This document shows positions 53,099-62,307 of a stretch of DNA of 64,000 nucleotides, piece after piece. The translations under genes were made by a program, and so were the position numbers. The DNA is taken from the NCBI RefSeq assembly GCF_003860405.1, contig NZ_CP034170.1, forward strand, positions 682,001-746,000, in the 5' to 3' direction. Source of the stretch: Nakamurella antarctica. GTDB lineage: Bacteria > Actinomycetota > Actinomycetes > Mycobacteriales > Nakamurellaceae. Each line of letters opens with the position of its first letter. The stretch's first letter is position 1. The notes under the pieces were generated by a model, which saw only the letters and a program-made list of their open reading frames with translations, was not told the DNA's origin and did no database searches.

Positions 53099-54310
53099 TC
53101 AGTCGCCTTTGACGTTGAGAATCTGGTGGAGTGTGTGCTCAATTGTCACGAGGTCGGCCGCATCTGCCATCACGACGTCGATATCCTTGTACGCCTGCGG
53201 GATCTCGTCGATAAATGCATCGGTGTGGCGGTACTCGATTCCAGCCATGGCCACTTCGAGGTCGGCGGCGGTGAACATCTTTTTTGTTTCGTTGCGGCTC
53301 CGTGAACGGCCTGCGCCGTGGGGTGAGGAGTTCAAGGACAACGGATTACCCTTACCGACGACAACGTAACTGGCGGTGCCCATGCTGCCTGGAATCAGAC
53401 CCCTATCGCCCTTTGCCGCTTTGATGGCGCCTTTGCGCGACACCCACACCTTCTTCCCGAAATGTTGTTCCTGTTCGGTGAAGTTGTGGTGGCAATTGAT
53501 GGTTTCCTTTCTGCACACGGCCACCCCGGTCAGATGTTCGATCTGGGCGCAAACGCGGTCCATCATCTCCTCCCGGTTTTCACGGGCGAACTCCTGGGCC
53601 CACCGAAGTTCCCGGATGTATTTCCAGAACTCGTCGGTCCCCTCTACCAAGTAGGCAAGGTCGGGGTCCGGCACGCTGATCCACCATTTCGTCATCTGTT
53701 GTTGCGCAACTTTGATGTGATGCTGGGCGATCTTGTTGCCGATTCCGCGGCTGCCGGAATGTAGGAACAGCCACACCCTGCTCGCTTCGTCGACTGTAAC
53801 TTCGATGAAGTGATTGCCGCTGCCGAGTGTTCCGAGTTGCAGTCTCCAATTCGCGGCATATGTTTCAGGGCTGAATCTGGCTGCCACGGCCGCTTCTTCC
53901 AGGGCCAGGATCCGGGCCGCGGTGGATTCGGCGATGATCTCGCTGTTGTACTGGCCAGCCGAAAGTGGGATCGCCGACTCGATGCTTTCGCGGAGCTGGG
54001 TCATAGATGGCCCGGTTCCTGGCCCGGTGGAAGGTCCGGGAAACAGGCCCCGAAACTCGGTTTCGGTCCATTGGGTGCGGACGGCGATCATCCCGCACCC
54101 GATGTCGACACCGACCGCGGCAGGGATGATAGCGCCGAGCGTGGGGATGACGCTTCCCACCGTGGCCCCCTTCCCCAGGTGCGCGTCGGGCATTAACGCG
54201 ACGTGCGGGTAGATGAAAGGCATGGTTGCCGACGTGATCGCTTGGTCGCGAGTGTTGTCGCCGATGATGCTGGCCCAGTTGATGAGCTTCTTGCTGAGGT
54301 GTTCTGGCAT
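53099..54310 (-). CDS. rtcB: RNA-splicing ligase RtcB
   Basis: RtcB joins 2',3'-cyclic phosphate and 5'-OH RNA ends using GTP and Mn2+. The 403-residue protein has GVDIGCGMIAVRT (metal Cys), GSGNHFIEV, WLFLHSGSRGIGNKI, and the guanylylated His in SSPHGAGRSRSR. The length fits the actinobacterial type. GGAAG before 54310 supports the start. No archease or RtcA gene lies next to it. Such stand-alone RtcB proteins may act in RNA repair. Confidence 0.93.
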   Translation of the reverse strand: MPEHLSKKLINWASIIGDNTRDQAITSATMPFIYPHVALMPDAHLGKGATVGSVIPTLGAIIPAAVGVDIGCGMIAVRTQWTETEFRGLFPGPSTGPGTGPSMTQLRESIESAIPLSAGQYNSEIIAESTAARILALEEAAVAARFSPETYAANWRLQLGTLGSGNHFIEVTVDEASRVWLFLHSGSRGIGNKIAQHHIKVAQQQMTKWWISVPDPDLAYLVEGTDEFWKYIRELRWAQEFARENREEMMDRVCAQIEHLTGVAVCRKETINCHHNFTEQEQHFGKKVWVSRKGAIKAAKGDRGLIPGSMGTASYVVVGKGNPLSLNSSPHGAGRSRSRNETKKMFTAADLEVAMAGIEYRHTDAFIDEIPQAYKDIDVVMADAADLVTIEHTLHQILNVKGD

Positions 54311-54598
54311 GGTCTTCCGTTCCGAGTGAACGGTCAGTCTCGCGCCGAAGTGGCTGAGGGGCAACTGGTTTTTCACACTTAATCAGCTCAACGGTGCCTA
54401 GTACGGGCCGAGTCGCCGTCCTGGATGGCTGCGCCAACGGGGTGTGTCGCCTGCCTTCGGCCTGGGCGTGGCCGGTGAGTGTCAAGACTGAGTGGCGCAG
54501 GTGCGTCACTTCAAAGCCTTCGTGCTGTGCAGCGCTCGAAAATTCGAAACTTCAGAGCAGCCCGAACCCCACTAGACCCGCGGACGTACGCTGGCGAA

Positions 54599-56299
54599 AT
54601 GGACATCGCCGATACCACCGCCGCATTTGCCGAGCTCGATAATCAGCTTGCCGCTGTGGCCAGCTGCGAAAAAGTGTGGGCAGCGACCAGTGTGCGACGA
54701 CGACGCGAACTTCTCCTTGCTGTGCGTGATCTTGTTGCACGCGATGCAGAGTTGTGGGCGCAGACGGCAGCAGGCCTGAAGCGGTTGCCGTCCCGCTCGC
54801 CGCTGGTGGGGGAGGAGTGGACCAGTGGCCCCTACGCGTTGATCACGGCATTGACGACTCTGGCGGAAAGTGCTGCTGCTCTCGAAGCCGGTCGTAGCCC
54901 GGTTGATGAGTACAAATTTTCTCGTGCGCCGGGTGGGCGAACCGCAGTAGATATATTGCCGCATCAGGTCTTTGACCATCTTCTGTTCAGTGGATTCAGC
55001 GCCCAGGTCTGGATGCCGCCGGGCGTCACACAGCAGCAAGTGCGGGAGCAGGCTGGCTTAGCTTTGCGTGATCCCGTCCAGACTCACGGTGTCGGAGTAG
55101 TTCTCGGCGCGGGAAACATCACTTCCATTGCCCCGCTTGATGTGCTCTCCGAGCTTTATGCCAGCAATCGCGTGGTGGTTCTCAAATTGAACCCGGTGAT
55201 GGACGCAATGCTGCCCGTGTACCAACGAGTGTTTGCGCCACTCATCGAACTTGGGGTCCTCTTCATCACGACCGGCGGCGCCGACGTCGGTCAGCATCTG
55301 GTGCAGCACCATCTCATCGACCATGTTCACATCACGGGCAGTGCAGCGACCCACGATGCCATCGTGTGGGGGACGGATGCTGCCGACGTCGCCGCGCGCA
55401 AATCCGCTCACAACCCGGTCTTGTCGAAGCCGATCACGAGTGAGCTCGGCGGCGTGTCGCCGATCATCGTCCTCCCCGGCACCTGGTCCAAAGCCGACTT
55501 GAGGTTTCAAGCCGAACACGTCGCTACAATGCGCCTGCATAACAACGGTTACAACTGCATCGCCGGGCAAGTGGTACTGATGGCCGAAAGCTGGCCGCAG
55601 AAAGAAGAGTTCGTCGAACAAATCCGATTGGCCCTTCGCCGCACTCCGGACCGCGATGATTACTACCCAGGTAGTGGCAGGCGCGTGCAAGCTGCTCGCA
55701 GCGCCTACCCAGAAGCCGAAACAATCTCGGGCGTCACGCTTATTAACGATCCAGCCGACACCGAGTATTTGCGCCAGCAGGAGACGTTCGCGCCCGTCCT
55801 CGGCATTATCGAACTGCCGGGCGCCGATTTCTTGCAAACGGCGGTTCGCAGCGCCAACGACGATTTCGTTGGCACACTCGGCGTCAACATTATTGCCCAC
55901 CCGCGCACCTTGGCGGCGCTGGGCGACAGGTTCGAAAACGCTCTGGCAGAACTGCGTTATGGCTGCATCGCCGTTAACGCCTGGACCGGCGTTGGATTTC
56001 TCAACGCCGCCGCTGCCTGGGGTGCGTTCCCCGGCCACACGCTCGCCGACGTGCAAAGCGGGATCGGCGCGGTGCATAACGCGTTGCTGCTGAAGGACCC
56101 AGAGCGCACCGTTGTCCGCGGACCTTTCCGGCCGTCGCCGCGGTCCATCCTGCAAGGGGAGTGGTCCATCAGTCCTAGGCCCCCATGGTTTGTGACCAAC
56201 AAAACGGCGGCTCGCACCGGGGAACTGTTGACCGCATTCGCCGCTTCGCCGAGCTGGGCAAAACTGCCCGGTATTTTTGCCTCAGCCTTGCGAGGCTGA
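54599..56299 (+). CDS. divergent aldehyde dehydrogenase family protein
   Basis: The 566-residue protein is a distant aldehyde dehydrogenase. It retains the nucleotide region HVHITGSAATHDAIV, the Glu in SKPITSELGGVSPIIVLP, the catalytic Cys in HNNGYNCIAGQVVLM and GVNIIAHPRTLAALG. It has an N-terminal extension and inserts compared with the usual ~500 residues. I cannot name its substrate. The start at 54599 is the first ATG with reasonable context; the ribosome site is weak. It is divergent from rtcB. Confidence 0.8.
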   Translation: MDIADTTAAFAELDNQLAAVASCEKVWAATSVRRRRELLLAVRDLVARDAELWAQTAAGLKRLPSRSPLVGEEWTSGPYALITALTTLAESAAALEAGRSPVDEYKFSRAPGGRTAVDILPHQVFDHLLFSGFSAQVWMPPGVTQQQVREQAGLALRDPVQTHGVGVVLGAGNITSIAPLDVLSELYASNRVVVLKLNPVMDAMLPVYQRVFAPLIELGVLFITTGGADVGQHLVQHHLIDHVHITGSAATHDAIVWGTDAADVAARKSAHNPVLSKPITSELGGVSPIIVLPGTWSKADLRFQAEHVATMRLHNNGYNCIAGQVVLMAESWPQKEEFVEQIRLALRRTPDRDDYYPGSGRRVQAARSAYPEAETISGVTLINDPADTEYLRQQETFAPVLGIIELPGADFLQTAVRSANDDFVGTLGVNIIAHPRTLAALGDRFENALAELRYGCIAVNAWTGVGFLNAAAAWGAFPGHTLADVQSGIGAVHNALLLKDPERTVVRGPFRPSPRSILQGEWSISPRPPWFVTNKTAARTGELLTAFAASPSWAKLPGIFASALRG

Positions 56300-56315
56300 G
56301 TCCCTCAGATTCGCA
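56289..56315 (+). terminator. hairpin overlapping the ALDH stop
   Basis: TGCGA at 56289-56293 pairs with TCGCA at 56311-56315, and CTGA at 56296-56299 with TCAG at 56305-56308, with symmetric two-base internal mismatches. The stop codon lies within the stem. There is no T-tract. Confidence 0.45.
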
Positions 56316-56666
56316 GGCAGTTCCAGCGGCACCCTTGTGGGTTGTGCGGGCTGGATTCCGAGCCCGTTCATAGCGACACAGCATCTAGTGCTCAGGTGAA
56401 AGCGCATCAGACTCGATATTTCGGATCAGGAGAACCTCGCCCTAACCGGCGTAGTTCAGCCGTGGGCCAAGCCGGAAAATGTGGGCGTGCGGGAGATCGC
56501 GACGGCAGCCCCGAGCGGTCAAGTCTGACCCCGAAAGTCCAGAGGGTGACCGCAATCAGGCCCCAAACACCCCCTTCATGCTAGGGAGGCGCCCGCCGCA
56601 TGACGGCCCGGTCTTGGCGCTGAGGATGCGGCTGCCGGCGGCTCGCGGCGTTACGGTGTGAGGGCC
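56300..56666. other. 367-bp stretch without a supported gene
   Basis: I searched this stretch for an upstream SWIM zinc-finger domain that often precedes the SNF2 helicase type found next. No Cys-x-Cys...Cys-x-His pattern appears in any frame. Short open frames here look non-coding. It presumably holds the helicase promoter. Confidence 0.5.
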
Positions 56667-57623
56667 ATGGACACGCCCGCCCCTGATGCCCCGCAGCCAG
56701 CCGCCGAATGGCGTTCCGCGCTGGACGGGCTGCTGCGGCCCGCGCAAAATACCGAGCACGTCGAGCAATCCGCGACTGCGATGGCGCTCCAGTTCGAGCT
56801 GCGGGAATTGGTGCCCCGCACGGCAAGTCGGTGGAATGGTCCGCCGTCCAAAGCCGCCACCTCCGTCAAGGCGGGAGTCGAGTATCGACTGGGGGTTCGG
56901 CCGGTGGCGCGAACCAGCCGCGGGTGGGCCCGTGGAACCCTGACATGGTCCAACATCGCTCGCCTGCGTAACCGGCTCAACCTGGAACCCGCCCAGCATC
57001 TGTGGTTCTGCCAGTTCGTGGCGCTACATCGGGCGGCGACGCCCGCAGCTGCCGGCCATGATGCCGACTGGGTGTTGCTCGACGAATTCGCCAACCCCCT
57101 GTTGTGGGCGATGCTGGCGCAAGCCTCGTCCTGTGGCGTGCAGTTGGTGGCTACCAAATCCGACACCGCCGTGCTGATTGGCGACGCGGCAACGTTGACG
57201 CTGGATGCGGTGGCAGCCGGAAATGCCATCATCATCAGCCCCTCCCTGACAGTTGACGGCCTGGCCGTGCCCGTGGAGTCTGCGGGTCCGATCGGTAATC
57301 ATGGCGTGTACGTTTTCGCGTTAGCCAGGCCGCGCAGCTTTCACTTGGCCCCCACCGCCGAACAGATGACGAGAGAGCAAATCTCGATCCTGAACAGTGG
57401 ATTTTCGCTGCGGATCCCACAGCAGAACTTCCAAGAATTTATTCAGACCGACCTCGACCAACTCCGCGAATCGATCGATATCGGCAGCAGTGACACCTCT
57501 GTTACGTTGCCCCAGTGCGCCCTCCGGTGCTGGTCCTCACGGCGACATTTGGCCCCAGGCATATCCTTTCGCTTGAGTGGCGCTGGGAAGAAGGCAGGAG
57601 GTCAGGAGCGCTTCCAGAGCTGA
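56667..57623 (+). pseudogene. SNF2-type helicase, N-terminal fragment (frameshifted)
   Basis: This frame encodes the N-terminal part of a large actinobacterial SNF2-family protein (WRSALDGLLRPAQNTEHVEQ, LALQFELRELVPR-like ALQFELRELVPR, GTLTWSNIARLR). Homology appears to end near LRESIDIGSSDTSVTLPQ at about 57513, after which the frame runs ~37 codons of unrelated sequence to a stop at 57623. The continuation of the protein lies one frame over, from about 57515. Adding one C to the CCCC run at 57510-57513 would join the halves as ...TLPPVRPPVLVLT, giving about 997 residues. Confidence 0.75.
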
Positions 57624-59659
57624 GGACTGTGATCGGGCAGGGCTTGTTGCCTGAAGAGTGGCTTCAAAACGGCGCGATTCCAGATTCGGCCATCCTGCGG
57701 GACCTAGAAGCAGCCGAATTCGCGTCCACCACACTGCAGCTGCTTCGGGGGTTGGCCGGTGTACGCGTCCAGACCCAGGGCGATATTCCAGATTATCGTG
57801 AGCTCACGGGCGTGCCACTTCTCACTGTCACCACAGTGCCGTCAGAGCGCCACGACTGGTTCAACTTGGGCGTCACCGTCACCGTGGACGGCAGGACAAT
57901 TCCGTTTGTCCCGCTGTTTCGAGCGCTCGCAAAAGGCCGCCGCAAGCTACTGATGGTGAACGGCAGTTATATGACGCTCAACCACCCGGCTTTCGAGCCG
58001 CTGCGGGAGCTGATCAACGAAGCCAAAGATATCGCCGAGTGGGAAACCGGCCCCGTCATTAGTCGCTACCAGACCGAACTGTGGTCTGATTTCGAGGATC
58101 TCGCCGACGAGGCAGTACCGGCGGTGACCTGGCGCGCCCAATTGGCCGAGGCCAGGAAAGATTCACCCCACCGCATCGATACGCCCCAAGGTCTACGCGC
58201 AGAGCTCCGTCCCTACCAGGCGGAGGGCTTGGGGTGGCTGGCATTCCTCTGGCGGCATCAGCTGGGCGGGATCCTCGCTGACGACATGGGCTTGGGTAAA
58301 ACTGTGCAGTGCCTGGGGCTTATCCAACACGCAACCGAAACTGGTTCGGCCTCAAGCCCATTCCTGGTAGTAGCCCCGACTTCGGTGGTACCGAACTGGG
58401 TTTCCGAATCGATGCGGTTCACGCCGGGTCTCGTGGTGCGAGAAATTGCTGCCACCCAAGCGAAGTCCGGTGTCGATCTAGCAGCGGTCGCCGCCGGCGC
58501 CGACATTCTGGTCACCAGCTACGCCCTGCTGCGTCTTGACTTCGATGCCTACCAGTCGATTGCCGTAAATACGGGGTGGGCCGGACTCATTCTGGACGAG
58601 GCGCAGTTCGTCAAGAACCCGGCTTCCAGAGTGCATGAGTGCGCACTGGATCTGGATATCCGGTTCAAGCTCGCCGTCACCGGCACGCCCATGGAGAATT
58701 CGCTGACCGAACTCCGCGCGCTGTTCACCATCGTTGCGCCGGGCCTTTTTGCCTCGTCAGCGCGGTTTGAAGCCGAATACGTGCGACCCATCGAGATGCC
58801 CGCCGTCGGTATCACCCGCGGCGTCGGAGCCGGCAACAGCGAACAGGTCGCGGCGGGCCTGCGTAGCAAGCGCCTCGCTAAATTGCGCAGCCGAATTAGG
58901 CCATACATGATGCGCCGCACCAAAGAATTGGTCGCCGCGGAGCTGCCGGCCAAACAGGAGCAGACCTTGACTATCCACCTGGCACCCGAGCACCGCGCGC
59001 TGTACGACGTGTACTTGCAGCGCGAGCGGCAGAAACTCCTTCACTTGCTTGACGACATGGAACGCAATCGGTTTGTGGTTTTCAGGTCGTTGACCCTGCT
59101 GCGGATTCTGGCTCTCGACGCCTCGCTGCTGGACGAGGAGTACTCCCACATCCCGTCAAGCAAGCTGGACGCGCTGTTCGAACAACTCGACGAGGTCCTA
59201 GCCGAGGGCCACCGTGCACTGGTCTTCAGTCAGTTCACCTCGTACCTGAAGAAAGCGGCGGCTCGGCTGGACGCGGCGGGCGTCGCATATGTCTACCTGG
59301 ACGGCAGCACGCGGCAGCGGGCCGAGGTGATCAATGAGTTCAAATCCGGTACCGCGCCCGTGTTCTTGATCAGCCTGAAGGCGGGCGGTTTCGGCCTCAA
59401 CCTGACCGAAGCCGACTACGTGTTCTTGCTGGATCCGTGGTGGAACCCGGCAACCGAGGAACAGGCCATTGACCGGACACATCGCATCGGGCAAACGAAA
59501 AACGTGATGGTGTATCGACTGATCGCCGCGGACACCATCGAGGAAAAGGTCATGAAGCTGAAGCAGCGCAAAGCCATACTTTTTGATGCCGTCATCGACG
59601 ACGAAGCGCTGTTCAGCTCCGCGCTCTCAGAAACAGATATTCGCGAACTACTCAGTTAG
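57515..59659 (+). CDS. SNF2-family helicase, C-terminal part with complete ATPase core
   Basis: This 714-residue frame has the whole SNF2 motor: ILADDMGLGKTVQCLGL (Walker A), LVVAPTSVVPNWV, LILDEAQFVKNP (motif II), KLAVTGTPMENSL (motif III), ALVFSQFTSYL, LISLKAGGFGLNLTEADYV and DRTHRIGQTKNVMVYRL (motif VI). The ~200 residues before the motor belong to the N-terminal domain that continues in the other frame upstream. The GTG at 57515 has no ribosome site, so it is probably not a natural start but a re-entry after a one-base deletion. If the deletion is real, the motor may be unexpressed or truncated. Confidence 0.85.
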   Translation: MRPPVLVLTATFGPRHILSLEWRWEEGRRSGALPELRTVIGQGLLPEEWLQNGAIPDSAILRDLEAAEFASTTLQLLRGLAGVRVQTQGDIPDYRELTGVPLLTVTTVPSERHDWFNLGVTVTVDGRTIPFVPLFRALAKGRRKLLMVNGSYMTLNHPAFEPLRELINEAKDIAEWETGPVISRYQTELWSDFEDLADEAVPAVTWRAQLAEARKDSPHRIDTPQGLRAELRPYQAEGLGWLAFLWRHQLGGILADDMGLGKTVQCLGLIQHATETGSASSPFLVVAPTSVVPNWVSESMRFTPGLVVREIAATQAKSGVDLAAVAAGADILVTSYALLRLDFDAYQSIAVNTGWAGLILDEAQFVKNPASRVHECALDLDIRFKLAVTGTPMENSLTELRALFTIVAPGLFASSARFEAEYVRPIEMPAVGITRGVGAGNSEQVAAGLRSKRLAKLRSRIRPYMMRRTKELVAAELPAKQEQTLTIHLAPEHRALYDVYLQRERQKLLHLLDDMERNRFVVFRSLTLLRILALDASLLDEEYSHIPSSKLDALFEQLDEVLAEGHRALVFSQFTSYLKKAAARLDAAGVAYVYLDGSTRQRAEVINEFKSGTAPVFLISLKAGGFGLNLTEADYVFLLDPWWNPATEEQAIDRTHRIGQTKNVMVYRLIAADTIEEKVMKLKQRKAILFDAVIDDEALFSSALSETDIRELLS

Positions 59660-59672
59660 TCGGCGCAGGGGT

Positions 59673-59688
59673 GGCCACCGCGGTGGCC
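59673..59688. repeat. perfect 16-bp palindrome between convergent genes
   Basis: GGCCACCGCGGTGGCC is fully self-complementary. It lies 14 bases after the helicase stop and before the convergent serine hydrolase. It could help end transcription in either direction, but has no loop or T-tract. Confidence 0.6.
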
Positions 59689-59763
59689 TAGAGCACCGCG
59701 GCACTCACGAGCGTCCTAGCTGTCGATTTCGAAGACGTACTGAGAAGACGACCTGCTCCTGGG

Positions 59764-61218
59764 TCAGCGCTTGCGGGCTCGCACCTGCTCCGGCAACTCG
59801 AACACTGCTTCCGGAACCAGCGTCATTCCGCTGGCGCCCCGAACCCGTGTGACGCTGCCGTCATCGCCGAATTCGAATTTCATCAGTTCGCCGCGTGCGC
59901 CGAAGCCCGACCCACCAATGATTTTCAGAGTGGCAGAGTCGACCACTTCGAGGAGCGCTGCATCGGTAGCCGGGTCCACATTGACAGGGTTGATGGCATA
60001 GAGCCTGCCGCCAAGAAGTACGAGGTCGAGAACCCCCCACAGGTGGACGTAGCGGCCCGTGAAGCGCGAGAGATCTACAGCAACGACATCGGGGGTGCTC
60101 AGGGATTCAGCGAGGTCGAGCAAGGTGAAAAATGCCCTCACACACTGCTCGGCGGGTCCGTCGATGCAGTTGGTTAACACCGAGACCGCAAGACCGGTGG
60201 CGGTATCTGTCAAGGAACGTGTGATGTGGCCGGGGTAGCCGCCGCCGTGCCCTATGAGGGTGCGGTCTCCGATGTTCTCAATCTCGAGGCCCAAGCCGTA
60301 CTGGCTCTTCGTACCTACTACGGTCGAAACAGGTTGCTGCATCATTCGTTTGTGTCGGTCGTCGAGCAGGCGGTCGTCACCAATGGCATGGGCGGCAAAG
60401 TAGTTGACCAGATCGCCCGCCGTGGAATAAAAGCCCGTCGCTGCGGCCATGGCTCGCGTATCGACGTGGTCGATGCGAACGCGATGCGGTGAATACGCCA
60501 ACGAGGAGTGTCCTGCGGCGTAGTCAGCAGCCCGGTCCGGGGCGAATTCTGGACCTGTATTCGGTAGGTGCAGGCGATCGATGATGTTGCACTGCACATA
60601 GTCTGCGTACGTCTGGCCGGAGGCCGCTTCGATAATGAGACCCAGCAGCGAGTAGCCGATATTTGAATACTTAAACTCGACGTTCGGCTCGAAAACGTCA
60701 GCGCCCGGATCCGCCGACTCCACGAGAAGAGCTGCCTCGTCGAGAAACTCGCCAACGAGTTGCCAGTAGTCACCGTTGCGGCCGTCTCGGATAACACCGC
60801 CTTGATGCGCTAGCAACTCCCGCACGGTGACTCCCGCTATCGGCGACGCTGCAGAAGTCAAAGACGGCAGCCACCGGCTTGCGGGATCGTCCAAGGCGAG
60901 GGTTCCGCCTGCAACCAGCTGGAGAACCGCGGTAGCGGTGAAGGTCTTGGAGTGCGAGGCAACGCGGAACAGGTGTGCGGGCGTCAAGGCAACACCAGCT
61001 GGGCCGCCCGAATCAGAGTCGTCCAGGCTTGCGCTGCCAAATGCCACATCCAAGAGGAGCTCGCCGCTGTCCAGCACCGCAGCCTGAATGCCCGGTATCT
61101 GCAGGTACCGCTGCCGAAAGTTCAGCCAACTTTCGAAGTAAGTAACGACGTCCGCAAGCCCTCTCCCGGGCGAGACGCCTCTCATTGAAGCTGACATCGC
61201 TTGCGGGTGTGCCGTCAT
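59764..61218 (-). CDS. serine hydrolase of the beta-lactamase family (class C-like)
   Basis: The 484-residue protein has the nucleophile motif SHSK in LFRVASHSKTFTATAVLQLV (SxxK), YSN in FKYSNIGYSLLG, and LIGHGGGYPGH in place of KTG. These define the EstB/beta-lactamase-related serine hydrolases (Pfam Beta-lactamase). No signal peptide is seen, so it is probably cytoplasmic. A C-terminal domain of ~120 residues follows. GAGGAG five bases upstream favours the ATG at 61218 over a GTG at 61221. Substrate unknown; esterase, peptidase or amidase are possible. Confidence 0.87.
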   Translation of the reverse strand: MTAHPQAMSASMRGVSPGRGLADVVTYFESWLNFRQRYLQIPGIQAAVLDSGELLLDVAFGSASLDDSDSGGPAGVALTPAHLFRVASHSKTFTATAVLQLVAGGTLALDDPASRWLPSLTSAASPIAGVTVRELLAHQGGVIRDGRNGDYWQLVGEFLDEAALLVESADPGADVFEPNVEFKYSNIGYSLLGLIIEAASGQTYADYVQCNIIDRLHLPNTGPEFAPDRAADYAAGHSSLAYSPHRVRIDHVDTRAMAAATGFYSTAGDLVNYFAAHAIGDDRLLDDRHKRMMQQPVSTVVGTKSQYGLGLEIENIGDRTLIGHGGGYPGHITRSLTDTATGLAVSVLTNCIDGPAEQCVRAFFTLLDLAESLSTPDVVAVDLSRFTGRYVHLWGVLDLVLLGGRLYAINPVNVDPATDAALLEVVDSATLKIIGGSGFGARGELMKFEFGDDGSVTRVRGASGMTLVPEAVFELPEQVRARKR

Positions 61219-61258
61219 CACAACTCCTCATTTCCTTTGAACCGCAACGTGGAAGCGC

Positions 61259-62215
61259 TCAAGATCCCACTATCTCGCCTCGGCGGACAGTGCTGAGCTG
61301 CTGCGCGATTTTGCCGATCTCAACCGGGCCGACCCGGCAACAGCCACCGATGACGGCGGCGCCCGCGGCAACCCACTCCTCAATCAGCGCGGGGCGGAAA
61401 GCGGCGCTGCCCTGCCACGAACGTCCGATGGCATCCCAGGTTTCGCCGCTATTGGGGTATACAACGACCGGCTTCCCAGAAGCCTGTCCTGCCAGGGGGA
61501 TGAGGTCAGCGAGCAATCTCGGGTCGGTGCAATTGAACCCTACGGCGATGATCTCGTCGACTTGAGCCGCGAGCTCGAAGATGGCTTCCAATGGCTCTCC
61601 CGCCCGCGTGGTTCGCGCATCACAGGTGAGTGCGAGCCAACTAGGTTGGCCCGTTCCGGCGATCTCCTCAAGGAGCGCGGTCGCCTCCGCGCGATTCGGG
61701 ATGGTCTCAAACGCCAGCAGGTCGGCGCCGGCATCGCGCAGGACCTCCAGTCTTGGTCGGTGCCACTCCCGCAGGGCGGTGACGGTGGCGCTGAAATTGC
61801 CGAGGTGGTAGTCGCCCCGGTATTCCGACCCATCTGCCAGCATCGCGCCGTACGGTCCAACGGAGGCGGCAACCCATCGCTCCCGACCGTCGGCCGCCAG
61901 CCCGTCGCGCGCATCGCCGACCAGCGTGACGCTCTCGCTGATTGCCGCTGCGGCCTCAGAACGAGCGAGACCGAGTGCGGCGAAACCCTCGAAAGTTGCT
62001 TGGTACGAACCAGAAATGACGATCTCGGCGCCAGCGGCAAAATACTCGGCATGCGCGCGGGTGAGGGATTCTGGGTCTTCCAGCAAGAACCGTGCGGACC
62101 ACAGCTCGGATGTCAGATCGTGCCCGTGGTGCTCCAGAAGACTGCCGAGACCGCCGTCAAGGACCACATTTCCACGGGCAATTCGATCCGCAACCGCGGT
62201 CTTGATGTGAGGCAT
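61259..62215 (-). CDS. mmuM: homocysteine S-methyltransferase
   Basis: MmuM transfers a methyl group from S-methylmethionine (or SAM) to homocysteine. The 318-residue protein has the expected zinc-binding cysteines, one in VGFNCTDPRL and two in IGGCCRVGP, and the N-terminal VLDGGLGSLLEHHGHDL. The length fits MmuM. It lies about 40 bases upstream of the serine hydrolase gene and is probably co-transcribed with it. No S-methylmethionine permease gene is next to it. Confidence 0.92.
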   Translation of the reverse strand: MPHIKTAVADRIARGNVVLDGGLGSLLEHHGHDLTSELWSARFLLEDPESLTRAHAEYFAAGAEIVISGSYQATFEGFAALGLARSEAAAAISESVTLVGDARDGLAADGRERWVAASVGPYGAMLADGSEYRGDYHLGNFSATVTALREWHRPRLEVLRDAGADLLAFETIPNRAEATALLEEIAGTGQPSWLALTCDARTTRAGEPLEAIFELAAQVDEIIAVGFNCTDPRLLADLIPLAGQASGKPVVVYPNSGETWDAIGRSWQGSAAFRPALIEEWVAAGAAVIGGCCRVGPVEIGKIAQQLSTVRRGEIVGS

Positions 62216-62307
62216 GGGTTCAGCATATTGGCTCTACCCACTCGGGGACGACTCGCAAAAGCCGGGTGCTAACCTCAGAAATCACCTCACCCCAGAAGGG
62301 GATGCTC

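Noticed and set aside
59673-59688. restriction-modification or methylation-linked palindrome
   Set aside because: The palindrome is perfect but single, and no restriction or methyltransferase gene is in the window.
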